Shown here: positions 38,055 through 47,023 of the stretch, piece by piece
Numbering within the stretch: the stretch's first letter is position 1
How the letters are laid out: each line of letters begins with the position of its first letter
Source: Verrucomicrobiaceae bacterium
GTDB taxonomy: Bacteria > Verrucomicrobiota > Verrucomicrobiia > Verrucomicrobiales > Akkermansiaceae
Direction: 5' to 3'
DNA: 64,000 nucleotides
Assembly (NCBI GenBank): GCA_027487435.1
Contig: JAIYDP010000024.1
Span: forward strand, 1-64,000
Position numbers and translations under genes: made by a program
Notes under the pieces: generated by a model
Database searches by the model: none
Told to the model about the DNA's origin: nothing
What the model saw: the letters and a program-made list of their open reading frames with translations, nothing else

Positions 38055-38396
38055 GGGAATGCCATTTTCCCTTGAGAAAGTCCCTGTCCGAAAATTGGGA
38101 ATGCCATTTTCCCTTCGGAAAGTGCCAGTCCGAAAATTGGGAATACCATTTTCCCTTGGGAAAGTGCCTGTCCGAAAATTGGGAATGCCATTTTCCCTCG
38201 GGAAAGTGCCTGTCCTAAAACTGGGAATGCCACTTTCCCTCGGGAAAGTGCCAATCCGAAAATCGGGAGTGCCATTTTCCCTCGGGAAAGTGCCTGTCCT
38301 GAAATCGGGAATGCCATTTTCCCTCAGGAAAGTGCCAGTCCGAAAATTGGGAGTGCCATTTTCCCTTCGGAATGGGCTAGTCCGAAAATCGGGTGT
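38055..38396. repeat. Tandem array, exact 42-bp period, core palindrome TTTCCC-TC-GGGAAA
   Basis: GGG(A) anchors at 38055, 38097, 38139, 38181, 38223, 38265, 38307, 38349, 38391; unit GGGAATGCCATTTTCCCTCGGGAAAGTGCCTGTCCGAAAATT. Confidence 0.95.
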
Positions 38397-38547
38397 GACT
38401 GGAGCAAACAAACACATCCATGAATTTTCAAAATACGCTGTAAAAATCATGTGATATTGTGGTCGGCGATTTTTTTCCGTTCTTTTTCCAACGATGCGAC
38501 TTTGTGACACGGACATTGTCGAAGTCGTTGCCCTTGCGGGAGATTGA

Positions 38548-39969
38548 TTAGACCAGCATGCCGATGGGTGGTGCGGGGTTGGTGATGCTGTAGAACTCGC
38601 CAATGTTCGGCAAAATCAGCGGTAATTGGCTTTTACTGACGCCGAGCCACAAAGCCAGTTCGGCGAAAAATTCATCGCAACTGGTGGTGGGGATGAAGCG
38701 TCCGCGCCCGGTATCGAGCGGGTTGACTTCGGGACCGCTTTCGGGATTGGTGACGAGAGAGGGGTATTGTCCAAAAATGCGTTTCCCCTGCACGCCACCG
38801 CCAACGACGAGTTGGTTACCACCCCAGGCGTGATCGGAGCCGCGACCATTGCTGGTGAGCGTGCGGCCGAAGTCCGATGCCGTATAAAGGCAGACCTGAT
38901 CCTGCAATCCCATGGCGACCATGGCGGCATGGAAGGCTCCGATGGCGGCGCTGACTTCGGGAAGCATGGTGGCCTGATTGTTGAGGACTTCATCGTGATG
39001 ATCCCAGCCACCGCGTTGGACGAAGAACGTTTGCCGAACGGCACCGAGTGCGTTGCGACCTTGGATGGTACGGGCGATCATGGCGAGACGGTTGCCGATG
39101 TAGGTGTTGGGAAATGTGATGCCCGCAGGCAGTGGCGGCGCGGTGGCGGCGGCAAAGACTTGGTAGGCATCCAGTGCTTGTTTTTTCTTCTGGTTAAAGG
39201 TTTGCGCCAGAAGGTTGTTGTATTGCTGGGCGAGTTGGGAATCGACCGCGGCGGACATAGCGTTTTGCAAGTCCTGGTATTGCTGCCATGAGGAGTTGTA
39301 GCCGCTGAGGGCGATGGCACCAGTGGGGGTGATGCTGTATTCGGCGCTGTTATTTCCGGTTTGCCAGACGTTCGAGCCATCGAGAGAAATTTGCATGGGC
39401 ACGACTTGACTGCTGTTGGTCTGGCGCAGGATGTCCGCCATTCTGCCGCTCCAGCCGATGCCGCTGCGGGCGTGGGGAATGCTGGTCTGCCATTGTTCGA
39501 TCTGGTCACTGTGGGAATAAAGCCCCAGTGGAAGGCGCTTGAGGTTTTGTGCGACCTGGGTGCGGTTGGCGACGGGTTCGATGAGGGTGCCGACATTGGC
39601 GACAAATGAGGCGTGGCCGTTTTCGAATAGCGATGCGACTTCCGGCATTCCACCATGAACGTAGTATCCTGGCTGTGCGATGGGATTGATCGGGATGAGA
39701 TTAGCGGGAGGTAGAGCGAGGTCGGCACGGCTGGCGGTATATTGGGCATAGGCTGTGGCCTCGCGTGGCACGAGCATGTTGAACGAATCGTTGCCGCCGG
39801 AGAGGAAGAGGCAAACGAGGGCGCGGTATTCTCCGGATCCGGGGACAGCGGCATTGGCAATGCCTTGGCTGAGGCGCAGGTTGATCAGGGTATTGAGGAT
39901 GGATACCGAGCTGATGGCGGCGCAACTGCCTTGACCGAGAAAGTGGCGGCGGGAAATGGGTGGGTTCAT
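38548..39969 (-). CDS. DUF1501 domain-containing protein (Tat-like signal)
   Basis: SRRHFLGQGSCAAISSV; CLFLSGGNDSFNMLVP; GRTLTSNGRGSDHAWGGNQLVVGGGVQGKRIFG. Confidence 0.95.
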   Translation of the reverse strand: MNPPISRRHFLGQGSCAAISSVSILNTLINLRLSQGIANAAVPGSGEYRALVCLFLSGGNDSFNMLVPREATAYAQYTASRADLALPPANLIPINPIAQPGYYVHGGMPEVASLFENGHASFVANVGTLIEPVANRTQVAQNLKRLPLGLYSHSDQIEQWQTSIPHARSGIGWSGRMADILRQTNSSQVVPMQISLDGSNVWQTGNNSAEYSITPTGAIALSGYNSSWQQYQDLQNAMSAAVDSQLAQQYNNLLAQTFNQKKKQALDAYQVFAAATAPPLPAGITFPNTYIGNRLAMIARTIQGRNALGAVRQTFFVQRGGWDHHDEVLNNQATMLPEVSAAIGAFHAAMVAMGLQDQVCLYTASDFGRTLTSNGRGSDHAWGGNQLVVGGGVQGKRIFGQYPSLVTNPESGPEVNPLDTGRGRFIPTTSCDEFFAELALWLGVSKSQLPLILPNIGEFYSITNPAPPIGMLV

Positions 39970-39971
39970 GG

Positions 39972-42590
39972 TTAGCGAAGTACGTTGAATTCTGGAGAGG
40001 TGGTGATGAGATAAACGGCGAGGCGGAAGCGTTGGCGATGCCATTGCCACGTGGGCGGATTGAGGCGCAGCATGGCTTCGCGGATGATTTGGAATTGTTT
40101 CGGCGAGAGGGTGCCGCCGGTGAGCGCAAGGTCGAGACGGCGCAACAAAGGATCGGGATCCAACGCGGGACCGGCTGGCACGTCTTGAGCGATTTGTGCG
40201 GTGGGGACGATGTAGGAGAGTTCCTCGTTGAGGTTGAGGCGAACGGAGTTTGCGGGTGTGCCGGAACCTTGCACATGAAGATCATTGAGTGTGTGTTCCC
40301 AGAAATAGTTTGCCCCCGTGACGGCAGTGGTGGCGTTGAGGATTTGGAATTCTGGAGCGACTTTTCCCGCCTCAGTGAGCGCGCCCTGTGGACTGTGTGT
40401 GGGGAGGAAAAAATTGAAGACGCTTGGTGCGTTAAGGGCATCCTGTCCGTGAGCGAGACTCATTTGTGTGAGCACGTACCAGCCACCGGTGGCGGAGGCA
40501 TTGAAGGCATTGGCGAAGTTGACGACGCGCAGCAATGGCTCGCGCAGCTTGCCCCAAGTGGAGCCGTTCATCATTGCGGGATCACGCGCTTCGGGGTCGA
40601 GCAACACGGCTTTGATGACGGCTTTCAGGTCGCCGCGCACGCCGTTGCCATTGTCGGCGAATTTCTGTGCGACTCGCTCGACGTATTCCTGGCTGGGGTT
40701 AGAAGTGACGAAGCGTTGGATGAGTTGTTTGCCAAGAAAGGGCCCGACGTTAGGATGGTGGAAGAGGATATCGATGGCGGCATTCACATCCGCGAGGCCA
40801 GCGGTGCCGGTGTTTCCAGCACTAGGAGTACGGGCGGGCAGTGCGACGCCGAAGAGGTTTTTGGCATCGCAATCATGCTGGGCGTCCCATATTTTCATGG
40901 GCTGGGTGAAATCGCGCGGCCAAAGCTGGAAGTTGCTATTGTTGCCGAAGGATAGCCCAGTGAAAACGCGAGCGAGTTCGGTGATGTCGCCGTTGTCGTA
41001 GGTGGGGATCGGTTGATCGAGTGGCACGACGTTGCCGGATGGATCGAGGTCTGTGCCGTCTGAGAGGTAGAGCGTGCCGTTCTGGTTCAAGCGCCAGAGG
41101 CCGATAGAAAACAACTGCATGATTTCACGAGCGAAATTTTCATCAGGGAAAATGTTGTTCACTGGATCGGCCTTGACGTTGCCGAGGTGGGAAAGGTAAA
41201 TGCCCATGACGGGATGCATGGCGACGTCGTAGAGCAGATCGCGGTAGTTGCCGAAGGCGTGCGTGACGAGCCTGTCATAGTAGTTAGCGAGGCCGCTGCG
41301 CTCGACGGATAGTGTTTCTGGTCGATCACTAACGACGAGGATCTCGCTGAGGGCGAAGGCGAGACGTTGTCGCAGAGGATCGGGGAGTTGGGATGTCGGT
41401 GCATCGGGGCGGAGTTTTGGCACGCCCATGACGCGGTTCCACCATGCCACTTGGGTGGACGCGCCGTAGATGCCGAGGGCTTGTCCATTGGCCGCTTGCC
41501 ACTCAGTCCAGGGTTGCAAAAGTCCCAGCGGGCGGGTGAACTGATCATCGATCCATGCGTCGTATCCTTGTGCCATAAGAGACTCGATATTTTCGGGGAT
41601 TTCATCGGCATCATTTACGTCCTCATTTGGCCCGAAAGCAGCTTGGATCAGAAAACGGGCGGCAGACTTTGCGGACGGGAGACTGCTAGGCGTTTCATTT
41701 TCCAACTGCACCGTGCCAGTCGTGATTGCGCCCAGCGTGTAGCCTGTGCCGGCAAGTGCGGTGACGGTGATGGTCTCCGTGGATTCGGCATCATCTGAAT
41801 CGGCGATGGCGGATAGCTCGATGGCTACCTCGCGAACACCGGCGGCGAATACCACGGGCGAGGCGATGTTGCTTGTGTAGTCGGCACCCTGAGTGGCGGT
41901 GCCGCTGAAGGTGATGGGAACGGAAAGAGGTTTCAATCCGCCGCTGCGGCGCAATACGATGATGGCGGGATCAGGCCAGCGTTCGGATAGATTCGAGTCG
42001 AGCACGGAAACGCTGATGGTGCTGGTGGCATTCAATCCTGCGGTGACGCGCGCCAGATCGAGGGTGTCCCTGCGATCCGTGCGGTTGGTGAAGGGGGAGA
42101 ATCCTAACCAGCCTTCTTCCGCATCGTTGACGCCGTCGGCATCGGTATCGACGTCATCGACTTTGAGGCGCCAGAATTTTTTTTGTCCATCTGCTGGTAA
42201 AAAAATGGATGTTTGCCCTGCTTGGCGAGCTACCTCCATGCGGTCTGTGAACCAGGCATCCAGGGCGAGGTTGTGCGAAGCTTCGATGCGGTAGCGCTTG
42301 CCCGGGATGCGGTCATAGCCGAACTCGAATTGTCCGGAAACCGATGGAGAAAAGGAAAGGGCGGGATAGGAAGTGGCGAGAAAGGGATGGGTGCCCGCTG
42401 CGCTTTCCTGCGCATTGTTCCAGCCATCACCATCGGCATCGCCGGCTGCGGTGAGTGACTGCGCGTTATGAATGATTTCCCAGATGTCATTGAGGCCATC
42501 GTTGTCGGCATCGATGGCGGACGATGGTGCGGCCACAGTGAGCAAGGATGCGGAGGCGAGGAGGATGATTCTTGTCGATGATGTCTTCAT
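39972..42590 (-). CDS. DUF1800 domain-containing secreted protein with N-terminal thrombospondin-3-like repeats
   Basis: AARFLIQAAFGPNEDV...; DENFAREIMQLFSIGLWRLN; KQLIQRFVTSNPSQEYVERVAQKF; signal peptide MKTSSTRIILLASASLLTVAAPSSA. Confidence 0.93.
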   Translation of the reverse strand: MKTSSTRIILLASASLLTVAAPSSAIDADNDGLNDIWEIIHNAQSLTAAGDADGDGWNNAQESAAGTHPFLATSYPALSFSPSVSGQFEFGYDRIPGKRYRIEASHNLALDAWFTDRMEVARQAGQTSIFLPADGQKKFWRLKVDDVDTDADGVNDAEEGWLGFSPFTNRTDRRDTLDLARVTAGLNATSTISVSVLDSNLSERWPDPAIIVLRRSGGLKPLSVPITFSGTATQGADYTSNIASPVVFAAGVREVAIELSAIADSDDAESTETITVTALAGTGYTLGAITTGTVQLENETPSSLPSAKSAARFLIQAAFGPNEDVNDADEIPENIESLMAQGYDAWIDDQFTRPLGLLQPWTEWQAANGQALGIYGASTQVAWWNRVMGVPKLRPDAPTSQLPDPLRQRLAFALSEILVVSDRPETLSVERSGLANYYDRLVTHAFGNYRDLLYDVAMHPVMGIYLSHLGNVKADPVNNIFPDENFAREIMQLFSIGLWRLNQNGTLYLSDGTDLDPSGNVVPLDQPIPTYDNGDITELARVFTGLSFGNNSNFQLWPRDFTQPMKIWDAQHDCDAKNLFGVALPARTPSAGNTGTAGLADVNAAIDILFHHPNVGPFLGKQLIQRFVTSNPSQEYVERVAQKFADNGNGVRGDLKAVIKAVLLDPEARDPAMMNGSTWGKLREPLLRVVNFANAFNASATGGWYVLTQMSLAHGQDALNAPSVFNFFLPTHSPQGALTEAGKVAPEFQILNATTAVTGANYFWEHTLNDLHVQGSGTPANSVRLNLNEELSYIVPTAQIAQDVPAGPALDPDPLLRRLDLALTGGTLSPKQFQIIREAMLRLNPPTWQWHRQRFRLAVYLITTSPEFNVLR

Positions 42591-42810
42591 GGAGCGTTGG
42601 GTTTGCGACGTTGCTTTCACAATTTTGTTTAAGGGAATGAAATGAGTGGAATAAGTCAAGGATGCAAATGATGGGCTCAAGGCATGGGAGGCATGACGGC
42701 GATGACGCGGCAATTTTTCGGATTTCTCGGGTAGGTGATGATGGCAATGTGTTGCATACATCCATTTCCTACTGGATTTGCGATTTACGGTTGCAGGAAA
42801 TTTTTCGCAA

Positions 42811-45800
42811 TTACCAATCTAGAGCAAATTCTGCGAGTTTCTTACGCAGTGCCGTGATCGGCCAGATGCGCAAATCTCCGCGCCCTGAGGCAATGACGAG
42901 AGTGTTTCCATCGGCGGAAAATGCCACATCGCTGATGATGCCTTGCGCGTATGCGGGCAGAACGGCGAGAAGTTTTCCCGTGGCGATTTCGACGAGATGC
43001 ACTTCGCGGTCGTGCTGCGTGGCGGCAAGCCAACGACCATCAGGCGAGATAGCGGCTAGTGTTTCGATGCGATTGTTTGCCGCTAATGGCAGTGCTGGCG
43101 CATCAAGCGGCTCGAGGTCGGATGTGCGCCACAAACGAGGTAGTCGTCCGCATGTGAGGAGGCGTGTGCCATCGGCAGAAAAGCTGCAACGCGCTCCAGC
43201 ATGGTGTAAGCGTTTGGGTGAAGGGGAGGGCGATGATAAATCGAGCAGATCGAGGTAATCCGCATGTTTGCGAGAACAGGCGATCCATCGCCCGTTGGCA
43301 TCAGTAGCGATGACTTGTGCGGGTTCGGACAAACGGTAGGCCGAGGTTCTGTTAGGCAAAAGATAGTGAATCACTGGCTGGTGTTGATCAGCGACGATAA
43401 GGGATTTTCCGGGCGTGGCGAGAATTGCAGATGCCGGGCGATCATGGATTTTTTTGAGAGATTCTCCCGTTGCCGAAAAGGACCAAACGCCTTTGTCATC
43501 CGCACAGAAAAATCCGCTACCATCTTTTGCCGCCGCTACGTGACGCGGATGGGGAATTTTTATGGATGCTATCACAGATCCGGTCGCCGTGTTCCAAATG
43601 GTGGGACTCTGTTCATCGACGGTGATCACTTTACTGCCAGTGGCGTTCACTGCCAGCGAAGGCAAGTCCGGCAAAGGCTCGGGGCGCGTCCACGTGTGTC
43701 CCACCAATCCGGGAAGTTGTTCCAAATAAAACATTTCGCCCTGATGGTAATGCGAGCCAAGCCTGCGACCATCGGCGGAAAACACCAAGTGCCACGCCAC
43801 AGGATCGAAACGGGCCAATGGCGAAAATGTAATCGCATTCCACAGCCGCGTGCCCACGGCCTGCCCGCTGGCCGCCAGCAGTGTTCCTTCTGGATTGAAA
43901 CGGGCGGTCGTTGTGCCATCGACGGGCAGAGTAAGGTGATCTAGCAGGTGACCGTTTTTGCCATCGAGAATGACCAATCGTCCTCTGCCGCTTAGCACGC
44001 AGATGCGATCCGCTTCGTTTCGCCACGTCGCTTGCGAAATGCTTTCAGGAAAATCCTGCTGCCAACGGAAGGCACCTGTTTCGGCATCGCAAACACTGAG
44101 GTAGCGACCATCGGCGATAAGTAAAAGCGCTGACTCATCCAGCGACCAATCCATACCACCGCAGGCTTTTCCACTGGGCAATGACCAACGCGCGATGGGG
44201 TTCGCACCTCCTTCGCGTAATTCATAGACCGCTACAAATCCATCCGCTTCCCCGCGTGCGAAACGTGCGCTCTTCGGCGCGAAAGACCCGCTGGAAAATC
44301 CGCGAAAACCCATGCCTGATGACTTGTCCAGCACAACCTTGCCCGTAGTGGTATCCCATACCGACATCGCACTACCATGTCGCAGCGAAAGGTAGCGAGA
44401 GCAGGGGCTAAAGGCACACACCTCGTCCGGCCATGGTGCGGGGAAGTGCGCCAGTGCACTGCCATCAGTCAACGAACGCACCTCCACGACGCGTGGTATT
44501 TCATTCCACAACGCGACCTTTTGAAATGTTTCATCGATGCAAAAAAGCATCTCCGGTGTGGCATCTTGCGGAACGTGCGGCACCTTACATTTTCGCCATT
44601 GGTAGTCTACTTCCGCGAGCGCAGCGACGGCTTCACGGCGCAGGGCGGGGATGAGTTTTTCATCGGTGTTGTTGCGACGCGCCTCGGAAATGTTCGCCAG
44701 CGCTTTCTCCCGCCAGCCCGGTTCATGTGCGAGACGCATCACGCGCACAGAATCCAGTAGAGACTCCGCCAATCGCTCCCTTGCCGCATCGCGCGCCACC
44801 CGCACTTGGTGATCACTGACGATCCATACTACGAACATTGCCAGCAATGCGAGAGCCGCCGCCGTGAGCGATCCTGCCGACAAGGGACGTCGCCGTGCCC
44901 AGAGCCAGACCTTTTCCCATCGGCGAATGGAACGCGCCCGCACTGGCTTTCCATCGAGAAAATTCTGTAAGTCCTGTTCCAAATCGGCTGCCGTCACATA
45001 GCGGCGCGCGGGTTCCTTGCGCAGGCATTTCAGGATGATGTTTTCCAAATCCAGCGGCACGGAAGGATTGAGCGCGCGTGGTGGTAGCGGTTCGTGCTCA
45101 CGCACTTGATCAAGAACCGCTGCGACAGAGCTTCCAAAAAACGGCGGACGTCCGGTGACCAATTCATACAAGACGGCACCGATGCCATACACATCCATTG
45201 CTGGTGCCAGAGTACCCGGCTCCGCATTCGCCTGCTCCGGCGGCATGTATGCGGGCGATCCACACAGTGCCATGGTGTTTGCCATAGCCCAAGCACCATC
45301 CACCACCTTGGCCAGACCAAAGTCCGCTACTCGAGGTTCATCCTGTAGATCTAACAAAATATTCGATGGCTTCATGTCGCGGTGCAGCACGCTCGCCGCA
45401 TGGGCATGCGCCACCGCAGCTGCCACCTTGCGCATCCACAGGGCCGCACGGCGCGCCGGCACCGGGCCTGTTTGTGTGACATCGGCAAGCGTGCGACCTG
45501 GCACCCACTCCATGGTGAAATACGGCTGACCATCCATTTCCCCAGCTTCATACACCGCCACAATGTGCGGGTGGTTCAGCCGAGCCACCGCCCGTGCCTC
45601 ACCCAGCAAACGCTCGCGCGATGCCGCATCCGCAAACGGGCCAGCGCAGAGAACTTTCAAGGCCACCACGCGATCAAGACTACGCTGACGGGCGCGAAAC
45701 ACCACACCCGCGCCGCCGCGTCCAATCTCTTCTAACAATTCATAATCCCCATGCACTTTCCCTAACACATCCACCACCGCATCATCCAGCTCCAATGCCA

Positions 45801-45888
45801 TGCGGAACGAACATGCCGCACACACGCTCCATGCCTCACACGATGGCAAGGCTTCTCCACACTCCGTACATGGCATTGCATTACTCAT
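42811..45888 (-). CDS. Serine/threonine protein kinase with N-terminal Cys motifs and C-terminal WD40-like propeller
   Basis: GRGGAGVVFRARQRSLDRVVALKVL, VLHRDMKPSNILLD, VADFGLAK; CTECGEALPSCEAWSVCAAC; repeated WD-like blades. Confidence 0.93.
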   Translation of the reverse strand: MSNAMPCTECGEALPSCEAWSVCAACSFRMALELDDAVVDVLGKVHGDYELLEEIGRGGAGVVFRARQRSLDRVVALKVLCAGPFADAASRERLLGEARAVARLNHPHIVAVYEAGEMDGQPYFTMEWVPGRTLADVTQTGPVPARRAALWMRKVAAAVAHAHAASVLHRDMKPSNILLDLQDEPRVADFGLAKVVDGAWAMANTMALCGSPAYMPPEQANAEPGTLAPAMDVYGIGAVLYELVTGRPPFFGSSVAAVLDQVREHEPLPPRALNPSVPLDLENIILKCLRKEPARRYVTAADLEQDLQNFLDGKPVRARSIRRWEKVWLWARRRPLSAGSLTAAALALLAMFVVWIVSDHQVRVARDAARERLAESLLDSVRVMRLAHEPGWREKALANISEARRNNTDEKLIPALRREAVAALAEVDYQWRKCKVPHVPQDATPEMLFCIDETFQKVALWNEIPRVVEVRSLTDGSALAHFPAPWPDEVCAFSPCSRYLSLRHGSAMSVWDTTTGKVVLDKSSGMGFRGFSSGSFAPKSARFARGEADGFVAVYELREGGANPIARWSLPSGKACGGMDWSLDESALLLIADGRYLSVCDAETGAFRWQQDFPESISQATWRNEADRICVLSGRGRLVILDGKNGHLLDHLTLPVDGTTTARFNPEGTLLAASGQAVGTRLWNAITFSPLARFDPVAWHLVFSADGRRLGSHYHQGEMFYLEQLPGLVGHTWTRPEPLPDLPSLAVNATGSKVITVDEQSPTIWNTATGSVIASIKIPHPRHVAAAKDGSGFFCADDKGVWSFSATGESLKKIHDRPASAILATPGKSLIVADQHQPVIHYLLPNRTSAYRLSEPAQVIATDANGRWIACSRKHADYLDLLDLSSPSPSPKRLHHAGARCSFSADGTRLLTCGRLPRLWRTSDLEPLDAPALPLAANNRIETLAAISPDGRWLAATQHDREVHLVEIATGKLLAVLPAYAQGIISDVAFSADGNTLVIASGRGDLRIWPITALRKKLAEFALDW

Positions 45889-45962
45889 GCGACATCTTGC
45901 TTTGATTCATCATGCTATTACATACGGGAAAAAGGTTTCACGGTTGCCTAGCGGCTCGCCTT

Positions 45963-46703
45963 TCAGTCATGGGAAACAATGGCCAGCAGTTCACGCAATT
46001 CACTCTCCACCTCCGCCGGAGTGGAAACCGTCTCCGCCACTACCTCGCGGATGATTTGTGCATGACGGGCGCGTGATCGATGAAGACGCGACTTCAGCGT
46101 ATTGATCCCCATGCCCAGCCGTGCCGATTCCTCGGCTAGGGACGGCGCGTGCGGGTCAGCTCCCTGTTGCAGAACGCGCAGGATTTCCTCCTGACCCGTC
46201 TCCCCCATTTCCTGCTCCATGCGGCGATTCGCCTCCGCAAGGATTTGCAGCGCCCAGTTCCGGTCAAATGCCTCATCTGGCGTGCAAGTAGACGATGTCG
46301 TCACCCAACGGCGCTCTGCATCTTCATCATCCAGTGCTACGAATTCAATCCCTCCACCGCGCTTGATCGTCTGCGCCTTGTGCCACTCATCCGTGAGAAA
46401 ATGCTTCACCGCCGTGCCGAGAAAATGGCGAAAGCGTCCGCGCTCCGGACATGCCTTCTCGACTATACGCCGCTCGATGAGCTTGACGAAAAAATCTTGC
46501 GTCACATCCTTCGCCTGCTCCGCATGAACACCCCTAGCACGCACAAGTGCATAAACGGGAAACCAATACAACCGGCACAATTCCTGTAGCGCCAGTTCTC
46601 CCGCATCCGATGCCATACCCGCACCCCGCACGATAGACCAGCGTGTGGTGGCAAAAACGCCGTTCGCCTGTGCTTCATTTTCCGGAGCTACTCTGAATTG
46701 CAT
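45963..46703 (-). CDS. ECF-type RNA polymerase sigma factor
   Basis: TRWSIVRGAG, AKDVTQDFFVKLIERRIVEKACPERGRFRHFLGTAVKHFL; C-terminal sigma4-like LAEESARLGMGINTLKSRLHRSRARHAQII. Confidence 0.85.
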   Translation of the reverse strand: MQFRVAPENEAQANGVFATTRWSIVRGAGMASDAGELALQELCRLYWFPVYALVRARGVHAEQAKDVTQDFFVKLIERRIVEKACPERGRFRHFLGTAVKHFLTDEWHKAQTIKRGGGIEFVALDDEDAERRWVTTSSTCTPDEAFDRNWALQILAEANRRMEQEMGETGQEEILRVLQQGADPHAPSLAEESARLGMGINTLKSRLHRSRARHAQIIREVVAETVSTPAEVESELRELLAIVSHD

Positions 46704-47023
46704 GGTTATTGCCTAGCAGAAATGCTTCGCTCTGACAAGGCGACACCTTTGTTGTAGCGAAATTTCACCTTGCATAACGACGAGCCATTCTTTTTTGGAA
46801 AAATAGATTTTTAAAAAAATCTGTAAATACTACCAGCATCAAGTTTTCTGAAGATGGGTTTTACATCCCAGTAAAACAATGAGCCAAATCGGATTGAATC
46901 AATGTGGGGAACCAGAATTGAAATTTTCTTCTGTAGTGGGACGGAAAAAATGGAAGGTGTTTTTTGGGGTTGAGATTTGTTGAATATCGTCGTTTGCGTT
47001 AGACCCAGGGTTTTCACGAAGAG

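Noticed and set aside
38055-38396. CRISPR array
   Set aside because: The entire 42-bp unit repeats; no spacer/repeat partition and no cas genes.
32806-38396. Retron (RT plus msr/msd) with PtuAB effector
   Set aside because: No reverse-transcriptase motif (e.g. YADD) seen in any ORF nearby.
32778-38547. Prophage or transposon carrying the cassette
   Set aside because: No integrase, transposase, att-like repeats or tRNA junction visible at either flank.
37932-38603. 223-aa minus ORF with 14-aa repeats ENGIPNFRTGTFPR
   Set aside because: Arises because 42 bp is divisible by three; equivalent repeats occur in other frames and no non-repetitive domain supports it.
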